Origin: Methylovorus glucosotrophus
GTDB taxonomy: Bacteria > Pseudomonadota > Gammaproteobacteria > Burkholderiales > Methylophilaceae
Assembly: GCF_009858335.1 (NCBI RefSeq)
Contig: NZ_VMSE01000001.1
Coordinates: 1,798,001-1,862,000, forward strand
Direction of reading: 5' to 3'
Length of the DNA: 64,000 bases
Shown: positions 7,178-14,433 of the stretch, piece after piece
How the letters are laid out: every line of letters starts with the position of its first letter
Position numbering within the stretch: the first letter of the stretch is position 1
Program-made: the position numbers and the translations under genes
The notes under the pieces: generated by a model
Seen by the model: the letters and a program-made list of their open reading frames with translations, nothing else
What the model was told of the DNA's origin: nothing
The model's database searches: none

Positions 7178-8290
7178 TTAAAGAGGATATATTTGGCCAA
7201 AGCCATCTGTTACTGCACTTGATGTAATAATGTGGCGCACCTTCACTTGATATTTCTTTAAAAATGCATAGTTATTCAGTCGACGTTGTAGTTGTCCAAC
7301 AACTAACCCTGGATGAAGATTCAATTTTTTAGCAAATAAGGTAACTTTTTGGTCTGAAAAAAAAGGATTCACTCGATCATAAAAATTGGCCAGTTGATCT
7401 TGAGGTACACAAAATTGTGCTCCTGCTCTATTTGCCAGCTTTTCTTCAGGAGGTATATCTTCAGTTTCTAATCCAAGGTCTTCGTCCAAACATTCTTTAT
7501 CCTGCCCATGCTTTAAGAGTACATGTTCAATTTCATGCCTTAGAACAAACCAAAAATTGTCAATCGTATCCTTTTTGGTGGTCATTCCAATAACAGGGGA
7601 ATCTTTGTCTAGCCAGAAGCATGCACCATCGATTTTTGAGCCAGGCAGTGCCTCAACGATAATAAATCGAACACCACAATCTGCCAGCAATTTAGGGACG
7701 TGCCTAATTTCCTCAGGAGAAAGTAAAAGTGAGGATAGGTTTTCTAAAACAGCTTTAAGTTTTTTCTCAGAATAAGGTTCAATCAATAACGTTTTTGCAA
7801 TGCTTTTAACCCGAAAGAGCCACGCATGTTGAAGCATTGTTTGTGAATCGTATGAAGTCTTTTTTGCTGCATGACTAAATTGAACGCTATCGTTAATGGA
7901 GGTGATGTTAAAAAATTTAAATACTTGATTTTCAAGTAGATCAATATTTTGACTAGCGTCGACCCATCCCCGTTTTACCATTTCCCTAACAGGAAACCTG
8001 TCATGAAGTTTTGCTTTCCGAGAAATGAAATTCTCCTTTGGCCTTACTTTAGAAAGTTGATATTGACTTTCTAGGTTGAGCCAAAACTCGGGCCCAGTTC
8101 CAAGGGCCTCTCCTAATGCAATTGCAGTTTCAGGAGTTATAGAACGCTTCCCAGTAATAATTTCGCTGATAATACGAGTGTCGCGCTCGATAATTTCAGC
8201 AAACTCAACCTGGGTCCATCCACGAGCGTCTAGCTCATCTTTTAAAAACTCTCCTGGAGGAAAAACCTCAGCAGGTACTCTTGTATTCAT
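7178..8290 (-). CDS. HigA-type antitoxin fused to an ImmA/IrrE metallopeptidase domain
   Basis: Protein of 370 residues with two parts. Residues 8-80 are a HigA/XRE helix-turn-helix with the family marks PPGEFLKDEL, GWTQVEFAEI and GKRSITPETA, ending in FWLNLE. Residues about 190-340 resemble the ImmA/IrrE zinc peptidase: HEIEH at 252-256 supplies two zinc-binding histidines and the glutamate, and EEKLANRAGAQFCVP (282-296) corresponds to the downstream ligand helix. ImmA cleaves the phage repressor ImmR and IrrE cleaves DdrO, so this fusion could be an antitoxin/repressor that cleaves itself or a partner (inference). It follows the HigB toxin gene by 25 bases. The toxin-first order is typical of higBA. 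Confidence 0.88.
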   Translation of the reverse strand: MNTRVPAEVFPPGEFLKDELDARGWTQVEFAEIIERDTRIISEIITGKRSITPETAIALGEALGTGPEFWLNLESQYQLSKVRPKENFISRKAKLHDRFPVREMVKRGWVDASQNIDLLENQVFKFFNITSINDSVQFSHAAKKTSYDSQTMLQHAWLFRVKSIAKTLLIEPYSEKKLKAVLENLSSLLLSPEEIRHVPKLLADCGVRFIIVEALPGSKIDGACFWLDKDSPVIGMTTKKDTIDNFWFVLRHEIEHVLLKHGQDKECLDEDLGLETEDIPPEEKLANRAGAQFCVPQDQLANFYDRVNPFFSDQKVTLFAKKLNLHPGLVVGQLQRRLNNYAFLKKYQVKVRHIITSSAVTDGFGQIYPL

Positions 8291-8315
8291 CTATATTCTC
8301 CCGCCCAAAATTTTA

Positions 8316-8612
8316 TTAGTGATAATCTTCAATGCTAATGACAATAACGATTTTGCCGTCTCCTTGAGTCTTGAATTTGAGAATCAGGCGCCATTGCTCG
8401 TTAAGTCTCATAGAATATTCGCCAACTCGGTTACCAACGAGCTTTTCGAAATGTAAAGACTTCAATGCGTAAAAGGCTCTCTCATCCGTTGCAGCCCTAA
8501 TTGTCTGAATACGCTTTCTATAAGCTCTAACGATAGCTAACGGATACCCAGCATAAAAGCTGGAATCTATTTCTAATCGTTCTAATTGTTCATCTTCAAA
8601 TTCGATTTCCAT
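8316..8612 (-). CDS. higB: HigB/RelE-family toxin (mRNA interferase)
   Basis: Protein of 98 residues, the usual size of the plasmid-maintenance killer family. The second half has the hallmark pattern LHFEKLVGNRVGEYSM, NEQWRLILKF and the C-terminal IEDYH, matching HigB proteins, which cut mRNA on the ribosome. The ribosome site GGCGGA lies about 9 bases before the ATG at 8612. It is the first gene of an operon with the HigA/ImmA fusion and the 162-residue protein, and starts 28 bases after a perfect palindrome that is the likely autoregulatory operator. It is more diverged at the N-terminus than standard HigB (FEDEQLERLEID). Confidence 0.88.
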   Translation of the reverse strand: MEIEFEDEQLERLEIDSSFYAGYPLAIVRAYRKRIQTIRAATDERAFYALKSLHFEKLVGNRVGEYSMRLNEQWRLILKFKTQGDGKIVIVISIEDYH

Positions 8613-8640
8613 TATTATTATTCCGCCAATTTGAAGAAAT

Positions 8641-8677
8641 AATATACATATTTACACCATGTGTAAATATGTATATT
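8641..8677. promoter_or_regulatory. Perfect 17-bp inverted repeat, likely operator of the HigBA/ImmA operon
   Basis: Arms 8641-8657 and 8661-8677 are exact reverse complements around a 3-base CAT centre and are very AT-rich (TATTTACAC in the core). The site lies immediately upstream of higB, where HigA-type antitoxins normally bind to repress their own promoter. The spacing to the higB start is 28 bases, so it overlaps the core promoter. Confidence 0.8.
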
Positions 8678-8710
8678 AAATATTGGGATGATAAGCAGGT
8701 GCCTTTAGGC

Positions 8711-8764
8711 AAAAAAAGACCCAGATTGCTGGGGGCCTTGCTATTGCTGGCTCCTCAATCTGGG
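8711..8764 (-). terminator. Intrinsic terminator of nrdAB
   Basis: CCCAGATTG and CAATCTGGG (8720-8728 and 8756-8764) form a stem with a 27-base loop. On the minus strand the stem is followed by seven T (8711-8717). It lies 37 bases beyond the nrdB stop. Confidence 0.8.
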
Positions 8765-8800
8765 CTAGAGCTAGGGACACAAAGAGCTACCATACCCCCC

Positions 8801-9952
8801 CTAATCCCAACTCAACGCCCCACCCGTCTGGTATTCCGTCACTCTGGTCTCAAAGAAATTCTTCTCTTTCTTCAAATCCATCATTTCGCTCATCCAGGGG
8901 AAGGGGTTGCTGGCGCCGGGGTATAGGGCGTCGATGCCGATTTGCTGCATGCGGCGGTTGGCGATGAAGCGGAGGTATTCTTTGAACATGGCGGCGTTGA
9001 GGCCGAGCACGCCGCGGGGCATGGTGTCTTCGGCGTAGCGGTATTCCAACTCCACGGCTTGTTGCATCAGGCGTTTGATTTCTTCGCGGAATTCGGGGGT
9101 CCACAGGTGCGGGTTTTCGAGCTTGAGGGTGTTGATGAGGTCGATGCCGAAATTGCAGTGCATGGATTCATCGCGCAGGATGTATTGGTATTGCTCGGCG
9201 GCGCCTTGCATTTTGTTCTGGCGGCCGAGGGCGAGTATCTGCACAAAGCCGACGTAGAAAAACAGGCCTTCCATAATGCAGGCGAAGACGATGAGCGAGC
9301 GCAGCAGCTGCTGGTCGGCTTGTGTGGTGCCGGTTTTGAATTCGGGGTCGGTCAGGGTGTTGATGAAGGGGATGAGGAAGTCGTCTTTATCGCGGATGCT
9401 GGAGACTTCTTGATAGGCGTTGAAGATTTCGCTTTCGTCCAGTCCCAGGCTTTCGACGATGTATTGGTAGGCGTGGGTGTGGATGGCTTCTTCAAAGGCC
9501 TGGCGCAGCAGGTATTGGCGGCACTCGGGCGCGGTGATGTGGCGATAGGTGCCGAGCACGATGTTGTTGGCGGCGAGCGAATCGGCGGTGGTGAAAAAGC
9601 CGAGGTTGCGCTTCACGATCAGGCGTTCGTCTTCGGTGAGCGCGCTGCTGTCTTTCCACTGGGCAATGTCGCGGCTCATGGAGATTTCTTGCGGCATCCA
9701 GTGGTTGGCGCAGCCTGCCAGGTATTTGTCCCACGCCCAGTGGTATTTGAATGGCACGAGCTGGTTAACGTCGGTTTGGCCGTTGATCACGCGCTTGTCT
9801 ACCGCTTGCACGCGGCCCGTCGCGCTGGGCTGGTTGGCGGCGCTGTGGGCATTAGCGATGGCGGCGGCAGATGGCATGGCGGATGCTGCGCTTGGGGTAG
9901 CGGCTGGCGCGGCAGCAGGGGCAATCAGGATATCTTCTTCAAAATTCAGCAT
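8801..9952 (-). CDS. nrdB: Ribonucleotide reductase class Ia, beta (radical) subunit
   Basis: Carries the diferric-tyrosyl radical used by NrdA to reduce ribonucleotides. Protein of 383 residues with an Ala-rich N-terminal extension (about residues 11-45) before the ferritin-like fold. Iron ligands are visible as Asp124 (in FTTADSLA), Glu155 and His158 (EEAIH), and [11 protein letters not shown] further on. Tyr162, four residues after His158, matches the radical tyrosine position of E. coli NrdB, so this is a tyrosyl-radical type. The C-terminus GGALSWD would dock to NrdA. It lies 91 bases after nrdA in one operon under a cobalamin riboswitch and ends at an intrinsic terminator. Confidence 0.96.
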   Translation of the reverse strand: MLNFEEDILIAPAAAPAATPSAASAMPSAAAIANAHSAANQPSATGRVQAVDKRVINGQTDVNQLVPFKYHWAWDKYLAGCANHWMPQEISMSRDIAQWKDSSALTEDERLIVKRNLGFFTTADSLAANNIVLGTYRHITAPECRQYLLRQAFEEAIHTHAYQYIVESLGLDESEIFNAYQEVSSIRDKDDFLIPFINTLTDPEFKTGTTQADQQLLRSLIVFACIMEGLFFYVGFVQILALGRQNKMQGAAEQYQYILRDESMHCNFGIDLINTLKLENPHLWTPEFREEIKRLMQQAVELEYRYAEDTMPRGVLGLNAAMFKEYLRFIANRRMQQIGIDALYPGASNPFPWMSEMMDLKKEKNFFETRVTEYQTGGALSWD

Positions 9953-10043
9953 GGTGTTTCCTTAAAATTCGGCGGTGAAGGTGCGACCCACCTTGGGGCA
10001 GGCAAAGTGCAGCCCCAAGGGTGGATCGCAGACCATCAGAGGG

Positions 10044-12857
10044 TTATTGGCAGGCTTCGCAGTCCGGGTCGTCGATCAGGCATTGCTTGGGCTCAGGCTC
10101 GGCGCTGGGGCTTGCCGCCGCTACGGGCAAGCCGGACGACACCGCATTGAGCTCCCCGCCCTGCCCGGTCGATTTCTCGGCCGAGGTGGCGCCCAGCGAG
10201 CGCAGGTAATACGTGGTTTTAAGGCCACGCAGCCAGGCCAGCAGATAGACGTCATTAAGCTTTTTGCCGGATGGCGCGGCGAAGTAGAGGTTGAGCGATT
10301 GCGCCTGGTCTATCCATTTCTGGCGGCGGGCAGCGGCTTCTACCAGCCACACCGGGTCTACCTCAAACGCCGTGGCGTACAGCTGCTTGAGGTCCGCCGG
10401 CACGCGCTCGATGGCGGCCAGCGAGCCGTCGTAATACTTGATGTCGGCAATCATCACTTCATCCCACAGGCCACGCGCTTTCAGGTCTTGCACCAGTTGC
10501 TCGTTCACCACGGTGAATTCACCGGAGAGATTGGATTTCACATACAGGTTCTGGTATTCCGGCTCGATGCTGGCGGAGACACCGACGATATTGGAGATCG
10601 TCGCTGTGGGTGCAATCGCCACGCAGTTGGAGTTGCGCATGCCCACGCGCTGTATGCGCTGGCGCAGGCTATCCCAATCCAGCGTGCTTGAGCGGTCGAC
10701 TTCCACCTGACCGCCACGTGCTTCGGATAGCAGACTGAGCGTATCCAGCGGCAATATGCCTTGATCCCACAGGCTGCCACGGAAGGAGGAATACGCGCCC
10801 CGCTCTTCCGCCAGATAGCTGGAGGCGAGGTAGGCGTTGTAGCACACGGCTTCCATGGCGTGATCGGCGAATTCCACTGCGGCGGATGAGGCATACGGCA
10901 CGCGCATGGCGTGCAAGGCATCCTGAAAACCCATGATGCCGAGGCCCACCGGGCGGTGACGGTAATTGGAATTGCGCGCCTTGCCCACGGCGTAGAAGTT
11001 AATGTCAACCACGTTATCCAGCATGCGCATCGCCACGCGGATGGTGGCGGCCAGCTTGGTCTGGTCCAGCACGTAGCTGTCGCCTTCGGGCTTCAGGTGC
11101 GCCATCAGGTTCACCGAGCCCAGGTTGCACACGGCGATTTCCGTTTCGGAGGTATTCAGCGTGATCTCGGTGCAGAGGTTGGAGCTGTGCACCACGCCCA
11201 CATGCTGCTGCGGCGAACGGATATTGCACGGGTCTTTGAAGGTGATCCATGGGTGTCCGGTTTCAAACAGCATGGAGAGCATCTTGCGCCACAGCTGCAC
11301 CGCGGGCACGCGCTTGAACAGCTTGATTTCGCCATGGTCGGCGCGGCGCTCGTAGTTGGTATAGGCCGTCTCGAAAGCCTTGCCATACAGATCATGCAGA
11401 TCCGGCACGTCAGACGGCGAAAACAGCGTCCAATCCGCATTGGCCTGCACGCGCTGCATAAAGAGGTCAGGAATCCAGTTGGCGGTGTTCATGTCGTGCG
11501 TGCGGCGGCGGTCGTCGCCAGTGTTCTTGCGCAGGTCCAGAAACTCTTCCAGGTCCAGATGCCAGCTTTCCAGATAGCCACACACCGCGCCCTTGCGCTT
11601 GCCGCCCTGATTCACCGCCACGGCGGTATCGTTGACCACTTTCAGGAAAGGAATCACGCCCTGGCTTTTGCCATTGGTGCCCTTGATGCGCGAGCCCAGC
11701 GCCCGCACTGGCGTCCAGTCGTTGCCCAGGCCACCGGCAAATTTTTGCAGCAGCGCGTTTTCCTTGATCGCCTGGTAAATGCCATCCAGATCATCGCTCA
11801 CGGTGGTGAGGTAGCACGACGACAGCTGCGAATGGCGCGTGCCGCTGTTAAACAAGGTTGGCGTGGAGCTCATGAAATCAAAGCTCGACAGCACATGGTA
11901 AAACTCGATGGCGCGGCTTTCGCGGTCAATCTCGTTGATCGCCAGGCCCATGGCCACGCGCATGAAAAACACCTGCGGCAGTTCAATGCGGCGCTCTTCA
12001 ATATGCAAAAAGTAGCGGTCATACAGCGTCTGCAAACCCAGGTAGCCGAACTGCAGATCGCGGTCGGCCACCAGTACGCTGGCAAGGCGGCTGAGATCAA
12101 ACTGCGCCAGGCGCTCATCCAGCAATTCGGCGGCAATGCCGGTCTTGATGTATTGCGGAAAATATTCGGCATAGCGCTGCGCCATGGCGGTGTGGCTCAC
12201 GGCTTCGCCCAGCACCTCGGCACGCACCAGGTCCAGCTGCAAACGGGCGGTAACGTAGTTGTAAGCAGGCTCGCGCTCAATCAGGCTGCGGGCGGAGAGA
12301 ATCAGCGCGCGGCGCACTTCATCAAACGGCATGCCGTCGTACAGGTCGCGCATGGCTTGCTCCACAATCACGGCGGGTTGCACCGCATCGCCCAGATTCA
12401 CGCAGGCCTCGGTCACCATGCTCAGCAGCAACTGCTGGTCCAGCGGCACGCGCTTGCCATCCTGCAGCACATGCAGGGTGGGCGCAGGCGCTTGCTGGGC
12501 GGCGCGCTCGGCCGCACGCTTTTCGCGGTACAGCACATAGGCACGCGCCACGTCATGCTCGCCGGAGCGCATCAGCGCCAGCTCTACCTGATCCTGAATA
12601 TCTTCAATGTGGATGGAGCCACCGGCTGGCTTGCGGCGCACCAGGGCGGCCACCACGGTATCGGTCAGCGCCTGCACCTCGGTGCGCATATGGCTGGAAA
12701 TAGTCGAGTGCTCGCCCGCCACCGCCAAAAACGCCTTGGTCAGCGCAATCGAAATCTTGTCGGCGGCAAACGGCACGGCGGCGCCATCACGGCGTATGAC
12801 TTGCAAACTGGGGAGTGCAGCATTTAAAACCGGCTGCGCGGTATTGATATCATCCAT
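10044..12857 (-). CDS. nrdA: Ribonucleotide reductase class Ia, alpha (catalytic) subunit
   Basis: Makes dNDPs from NDPs using the radical from NrdB. Protein of 937 residues, longer than E. coli NrdA, because the N-terminus carries an ATP-cone (about 18-110) and a second, cone-like stretch (about 125-205), as in some Pseudomonas enzymes. Cysteines for catalysis are Cys348 (SSCYLT), Cys562 (SNLCTE, thiyl radical, with Glu564) and Cys577 (AVCNLG). The YY pair of the radical path is in KTTYYLRS, and the C-terminal CEAC is the thioredoxin-reducible pair. A GGAG ribosome site precedes the ATG and is enclosed in a hairpin. It heads an operon with nrdB. Confidence 0.96.
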   Translation of the reverse strand: MDDINTAQPVLNAALPSLQVIRRDGAAVPFAADKISIALTKAFLAVAGEHSTISSHMRTEVQALTDTVVAALVRRKPAGGSIHIEDIQDQVELALMRSGEHDVARAYVLYREKRAAERAAQQAPAPTLHVLQDGKRVPLDQQLLLSMVTEACVNLGDAVQPAVIVEQAMRDLYDGMPFDEVRRALILSARSLIEREPAYNYVTARLQLDLVRAEVLGEAVSHTAMAQRYAEYFPQYIKTGIAAELLDERLAQFDLSRLASVLVADRDLQFGYLGLQTLYDRYFLHIEERRIELPQVFFMRVAMGLAINEIDRESRAIEFYHVLSSFDFMSSTPTLFNSGTRHSQLSSCYLTTVSDDLDGIYQAIKENALLQKFAGGLGNDWTPVRALGSRIKGTNGKSQGVIPFLKVVNDTAVAVNQGGKRKGAVCGYLESWHLDLEEFLDLRKNTGDDRRRTHDMNTANWIPDLFMQRVQANADWTLFSPSDVPDLHDLYGKAFETAYTNYERRADHGEIKLFKRVPAVQLWRKMLSMLFETGHPWITFKDPCNIRSPQQHVGVVHSSNLCTEITLNTSETEIAVCNLGSVNLMAHLKPEGDSYVLDQTKLAATIRVAMRMLDNVVDINFYAVGKARNSNYRHRPVGLGIMGFQDALHAMRVPYASSAAVEFADHAMEAVCYNAYLASSYLAEERGAYSSFRGSLWDQGILPLDTLSLLSEARGGQVEVDRSSTLDWDSLRQRIQRVGMRNSNCVAIAPTATISNIVGVSASIEPEYQNLYVKSNLSGEFTVVNEQLVQDLKARGLWDEVMIADIKYYDGSLAAIERVPADLKQLYATAFEVDPVWLVEAAARRQKWIDQAQSLNLYFAAPSGKKLNDVYLLAWLRGLKTTYYLRSLGATSAEKSTGQGGELNAVSSGLPVAAASPSAEPEPKQCLIDDPDCEACQ

Positions 12858-12864
12858 CTACTTG

Positions 12865-12896
12865 GCTCCTATCAGGAGCGGGAGTCGGCAACCGAC
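12865..12896 (-). promoter_or_regulatory. Hairpins sequestering the nrdA ribosome-binding site
   Basis: On the transcript, GCTCCT-GAT-AGGAGC (12879 down to 12865) folds so that the AGGAG ribosome site of nrdA is paired. A second short hairpin (GTCGG/CCGAC, 12884-12896) stands directly upstream. This is the likely expression platform of the upstream cobalamin riboswitch, controlling translation initiation (inference). Confidence 0.6.
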
Positions 12897-13009
12897 GTAC
12901 GCAGGCGCAATGACATTGCATTGCCGCTGTACATCCACCACCAGGACCAGCAAGGGAGAAGGCGCAAACCTTCCATCTGCCGAGGACACCCCGCCTCAAA
13001 CGCGTTGAA

Positions 13010-13240
13010 AAAATCCACGGCAGGTCTCCTGGCTCCCGGCCTTACGCTTGGCGCCTTCCCGAACCCCGGCAGGTTCAGTGGCTTCAGATGCCTTGCGCTA
13101 CCAGACTGACATGACGTCAGCCCGATGGCTGGTTACAGTTGCGGGGGCAGCCCCGGCGTTGCATATCGGCGAGAAATATTCTGCAGACACACGCACCGGA
13201 TTCCCTTTTAACTCGCGGTTTGAATCAAACCTTGAGGACC
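13010..13240 (-). ncRNA. Cobalamin (B12) riboswitch in the nrdAB leader
   Basis: Read on the minus strand, the leader holds the conserved blocks of the AdoCbl aptamer in order: TTAAAAGGGAATCCGGTG (near 13195-13213), the B12 box GCTGCCCCCGCAACTGTAA (near 13132-13150), GCCACTG (near 13080), CGGGAAGGC (near 13057) and GCCAGGAGACCTGCC (near 13020-13034). The aptamer ends about 150 bases before nrdA, and the nrdA ribosome site is in a hairpin. Such riboswitches are known to shut off B12-independent isozymes, including class Ia reductases and MetE, when cobalamin is available. A T6 run just after the aptamer (13008-13013) could add termination. Exact borders are approximate. Confidence 0.92.
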
Positions 13241-13472
13241 GTAGTGCTGGCAATGTAACACAATAGGGAGTGGTATCGTCAACAGGGAAATACAAAATAT
13301 GGGAATAACGCCCTATGTACTCTGGGCGGAATCAAGCTATCGCCGCAAGCCAAAACGCCTGATGGCGCAGGCCCGGGCGACAAATATTTCAATCGCATGA
13401 CATACGACCGCATAATGTCGGTTGTTGCCCTCCCCCCGGCATTTCATCCCCCATAAAAGAAAGTTGTTGTTC
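13241..13472. other. Intergenic region between the nrdAB riboswitch and the EamA gene
   Basis: This divergent stretch must contain the nrdAB promoter (minus) and the promoter for the EamA transporter (plus). I see no gene in it, and no convincing pair of NrdR boxes. Confidence 0.5.
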
Positions 13473-14345
13473 GTGGAAATCGCGTTCGTGTTTGGCAGGC
13501 TGGTGTTTTCCATACTCGCCAATGTCTATCAGAAAAAACTGTCGCAGCATCCGCTGCACCCCTTCTTCATGGTGGCGACCAGCTATGTGGTGTTGAGCGT
13601 GCTGGCGCTGCCGTTTGTGCCTGTGGTGCATGCTGCCAGCCTGCCGCAGGCGTTCTGGATGAATGTCTTGCTGGCGGCCGTGCTCGATGTCGGCGGCTGG
13701 ATGTTCATGGTGATGTCGCTCGCCAAAACCGATCTGTCGGTGTTTGGGCCGCTGAATGCTTACAAGGTGGTGATTTCCATGCTGCTCGCCATTGTGTTTC
13801 TGGGCGAGGTGCCTACCCTGCAGGGCTTTGCAGGCGTGGCGATTATTGTGGTGGGCAGTTTCTTTCTGATGCCTGCCAACGGTCAGCGCGAGGCCAACCG
13901 CATGCTGCTGTTGCTGAAGGAGCGCGGCGTGCAGGCGCGTTTTCTGTCCATCCTGCTGTTTTCCATCGGCACGCTGTTCCTGAAAAACGCGGTGACGGAT
14001 GGCGGGCCGCTGGCCACGCTGGTGTTCTGGTCGCTGCTGGGCTTGCCGCTGGTGATGCTGGCGAATCTGCTGTTCATACCCGCCAGTGTTAAAGAAAGCA
14101 CCAAAACCTCGCTGTCGCATTTGCCCACGATTGCCAGCATAGGCGTCATGATTTTCATCATGCAGTACTGCACGCTGGTGCTGCTGTCGCACATGCTGGT
14201 GGCGTACACGCTGGCGCTGTTTCAGATGAGCATGGTGTTGCAGGTGCTGGTGGGCTATCAGGTGTTCAAGGAAAAAGACATTCTGCGCAAGCTGATCGCT
14301 GCTATCGTCATGATGCTGGGCAGCCTGCTGGTGATTAGCGCCTGA
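13473..14345 (+). CDS. EamA/DMT-family membrane transporter
   Basis: Protein of about 290 residues made of roughly ten hydrophobic helices in two halves, the layout of drug/metabolite transporters in the inner membrane. The internal duplication is visible as VFLGEVPTLQGFAGVAIIVVG in the first half and the matching FKEKDILRKLIAAIVMMLGS at the end. The frame extends upstream to a TTG at 13422, but GTG at 13473 is chosen because a purine run (AAAGAAAG) lies about 10 bases before it and the hydrophobic part begins there; TTG 13464 is an alternative. The substrate is unknown. It is convergent with metE and divergent from nrdAB. Confidence 0.8.
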   Translation: MEIAFVFGRLVFSILANVYQKKLSQHPLHPFFMVATSYVVLSVLALPFVPVVHAASLPQAFWMNVLLAAVLDVGGWMFMVMSLAKTDLSVFGPLNAYKVVISMLLAIVFLGEVPTLQGFAGVAIIVVGSFFLMPANGQREANRMLLLLKERGVQARFLSILLFSIGTLFLKNAVTDGGPLATLVFWSLLGLPLVMLANLLFIPASVKESTKTSLSHLPTIASIGVMIFIMQYCTLVLLSHMLVAYTLALFQMSMVLQVLVGYQVFKEKDILRKLIAAIVMMLGSLLVISA

Positions 14346-14359
14346 CCAAGCCGGGCATT

Positions 14360-14405
14360 AAAAATGCCAGCGGCCAACGCATGCATTGATACGTGGGCCG
14401 CTGGC
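14360..14405 (-). terminator. Terminator of metE
   Basis: GCCAGCGGCC (14366-14375) and GGCCGCTGGC (14396-14405) are exact inverted repeats with a 20-base loop. On the minus strand the stem is followed by ATTTTTAA, so it fits the end of metE and also separates the convergent EamA gene. Confidence 0.7.
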
Positions 14406-14433
14406 AAGGTTTACACGAGCGATAATCCCGAGA

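Noticed and set aside
5522..8700. Search for attachment-site direct repeats, an integrase or IS ends around the AT-rich island
   Set aside because: No integrase, transposase or matching repeats could be seen at the borders by eye, so no mobile element is called.
8669..8926. 85-codon plus-strand frame after the toxin operator
   Set aside because: It crosses the operator, the nrdAB terminator and the end of nrdB; no ribosome site and no conserved-looking sequence.
8942..10150. 402-codon open frame antisense to nrdB and the end of nrdA
   Set aside because: Val/Gly/Glu-rich shadow spanning two real genes and their gap.
10911..12827. 638-codon open frame antisense to nrdA
   Set aside because: Shadow of nrdA with a His/Gln/Arg-rich, family-less product; nrdA has all its catalytic residues.
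13098..13295. 65-codon frame on the minus strand upstream of nrdA
   Set aside because: It lies inside the cobalamin aptamer, whose conserved RNA blocks explain the sequence better.
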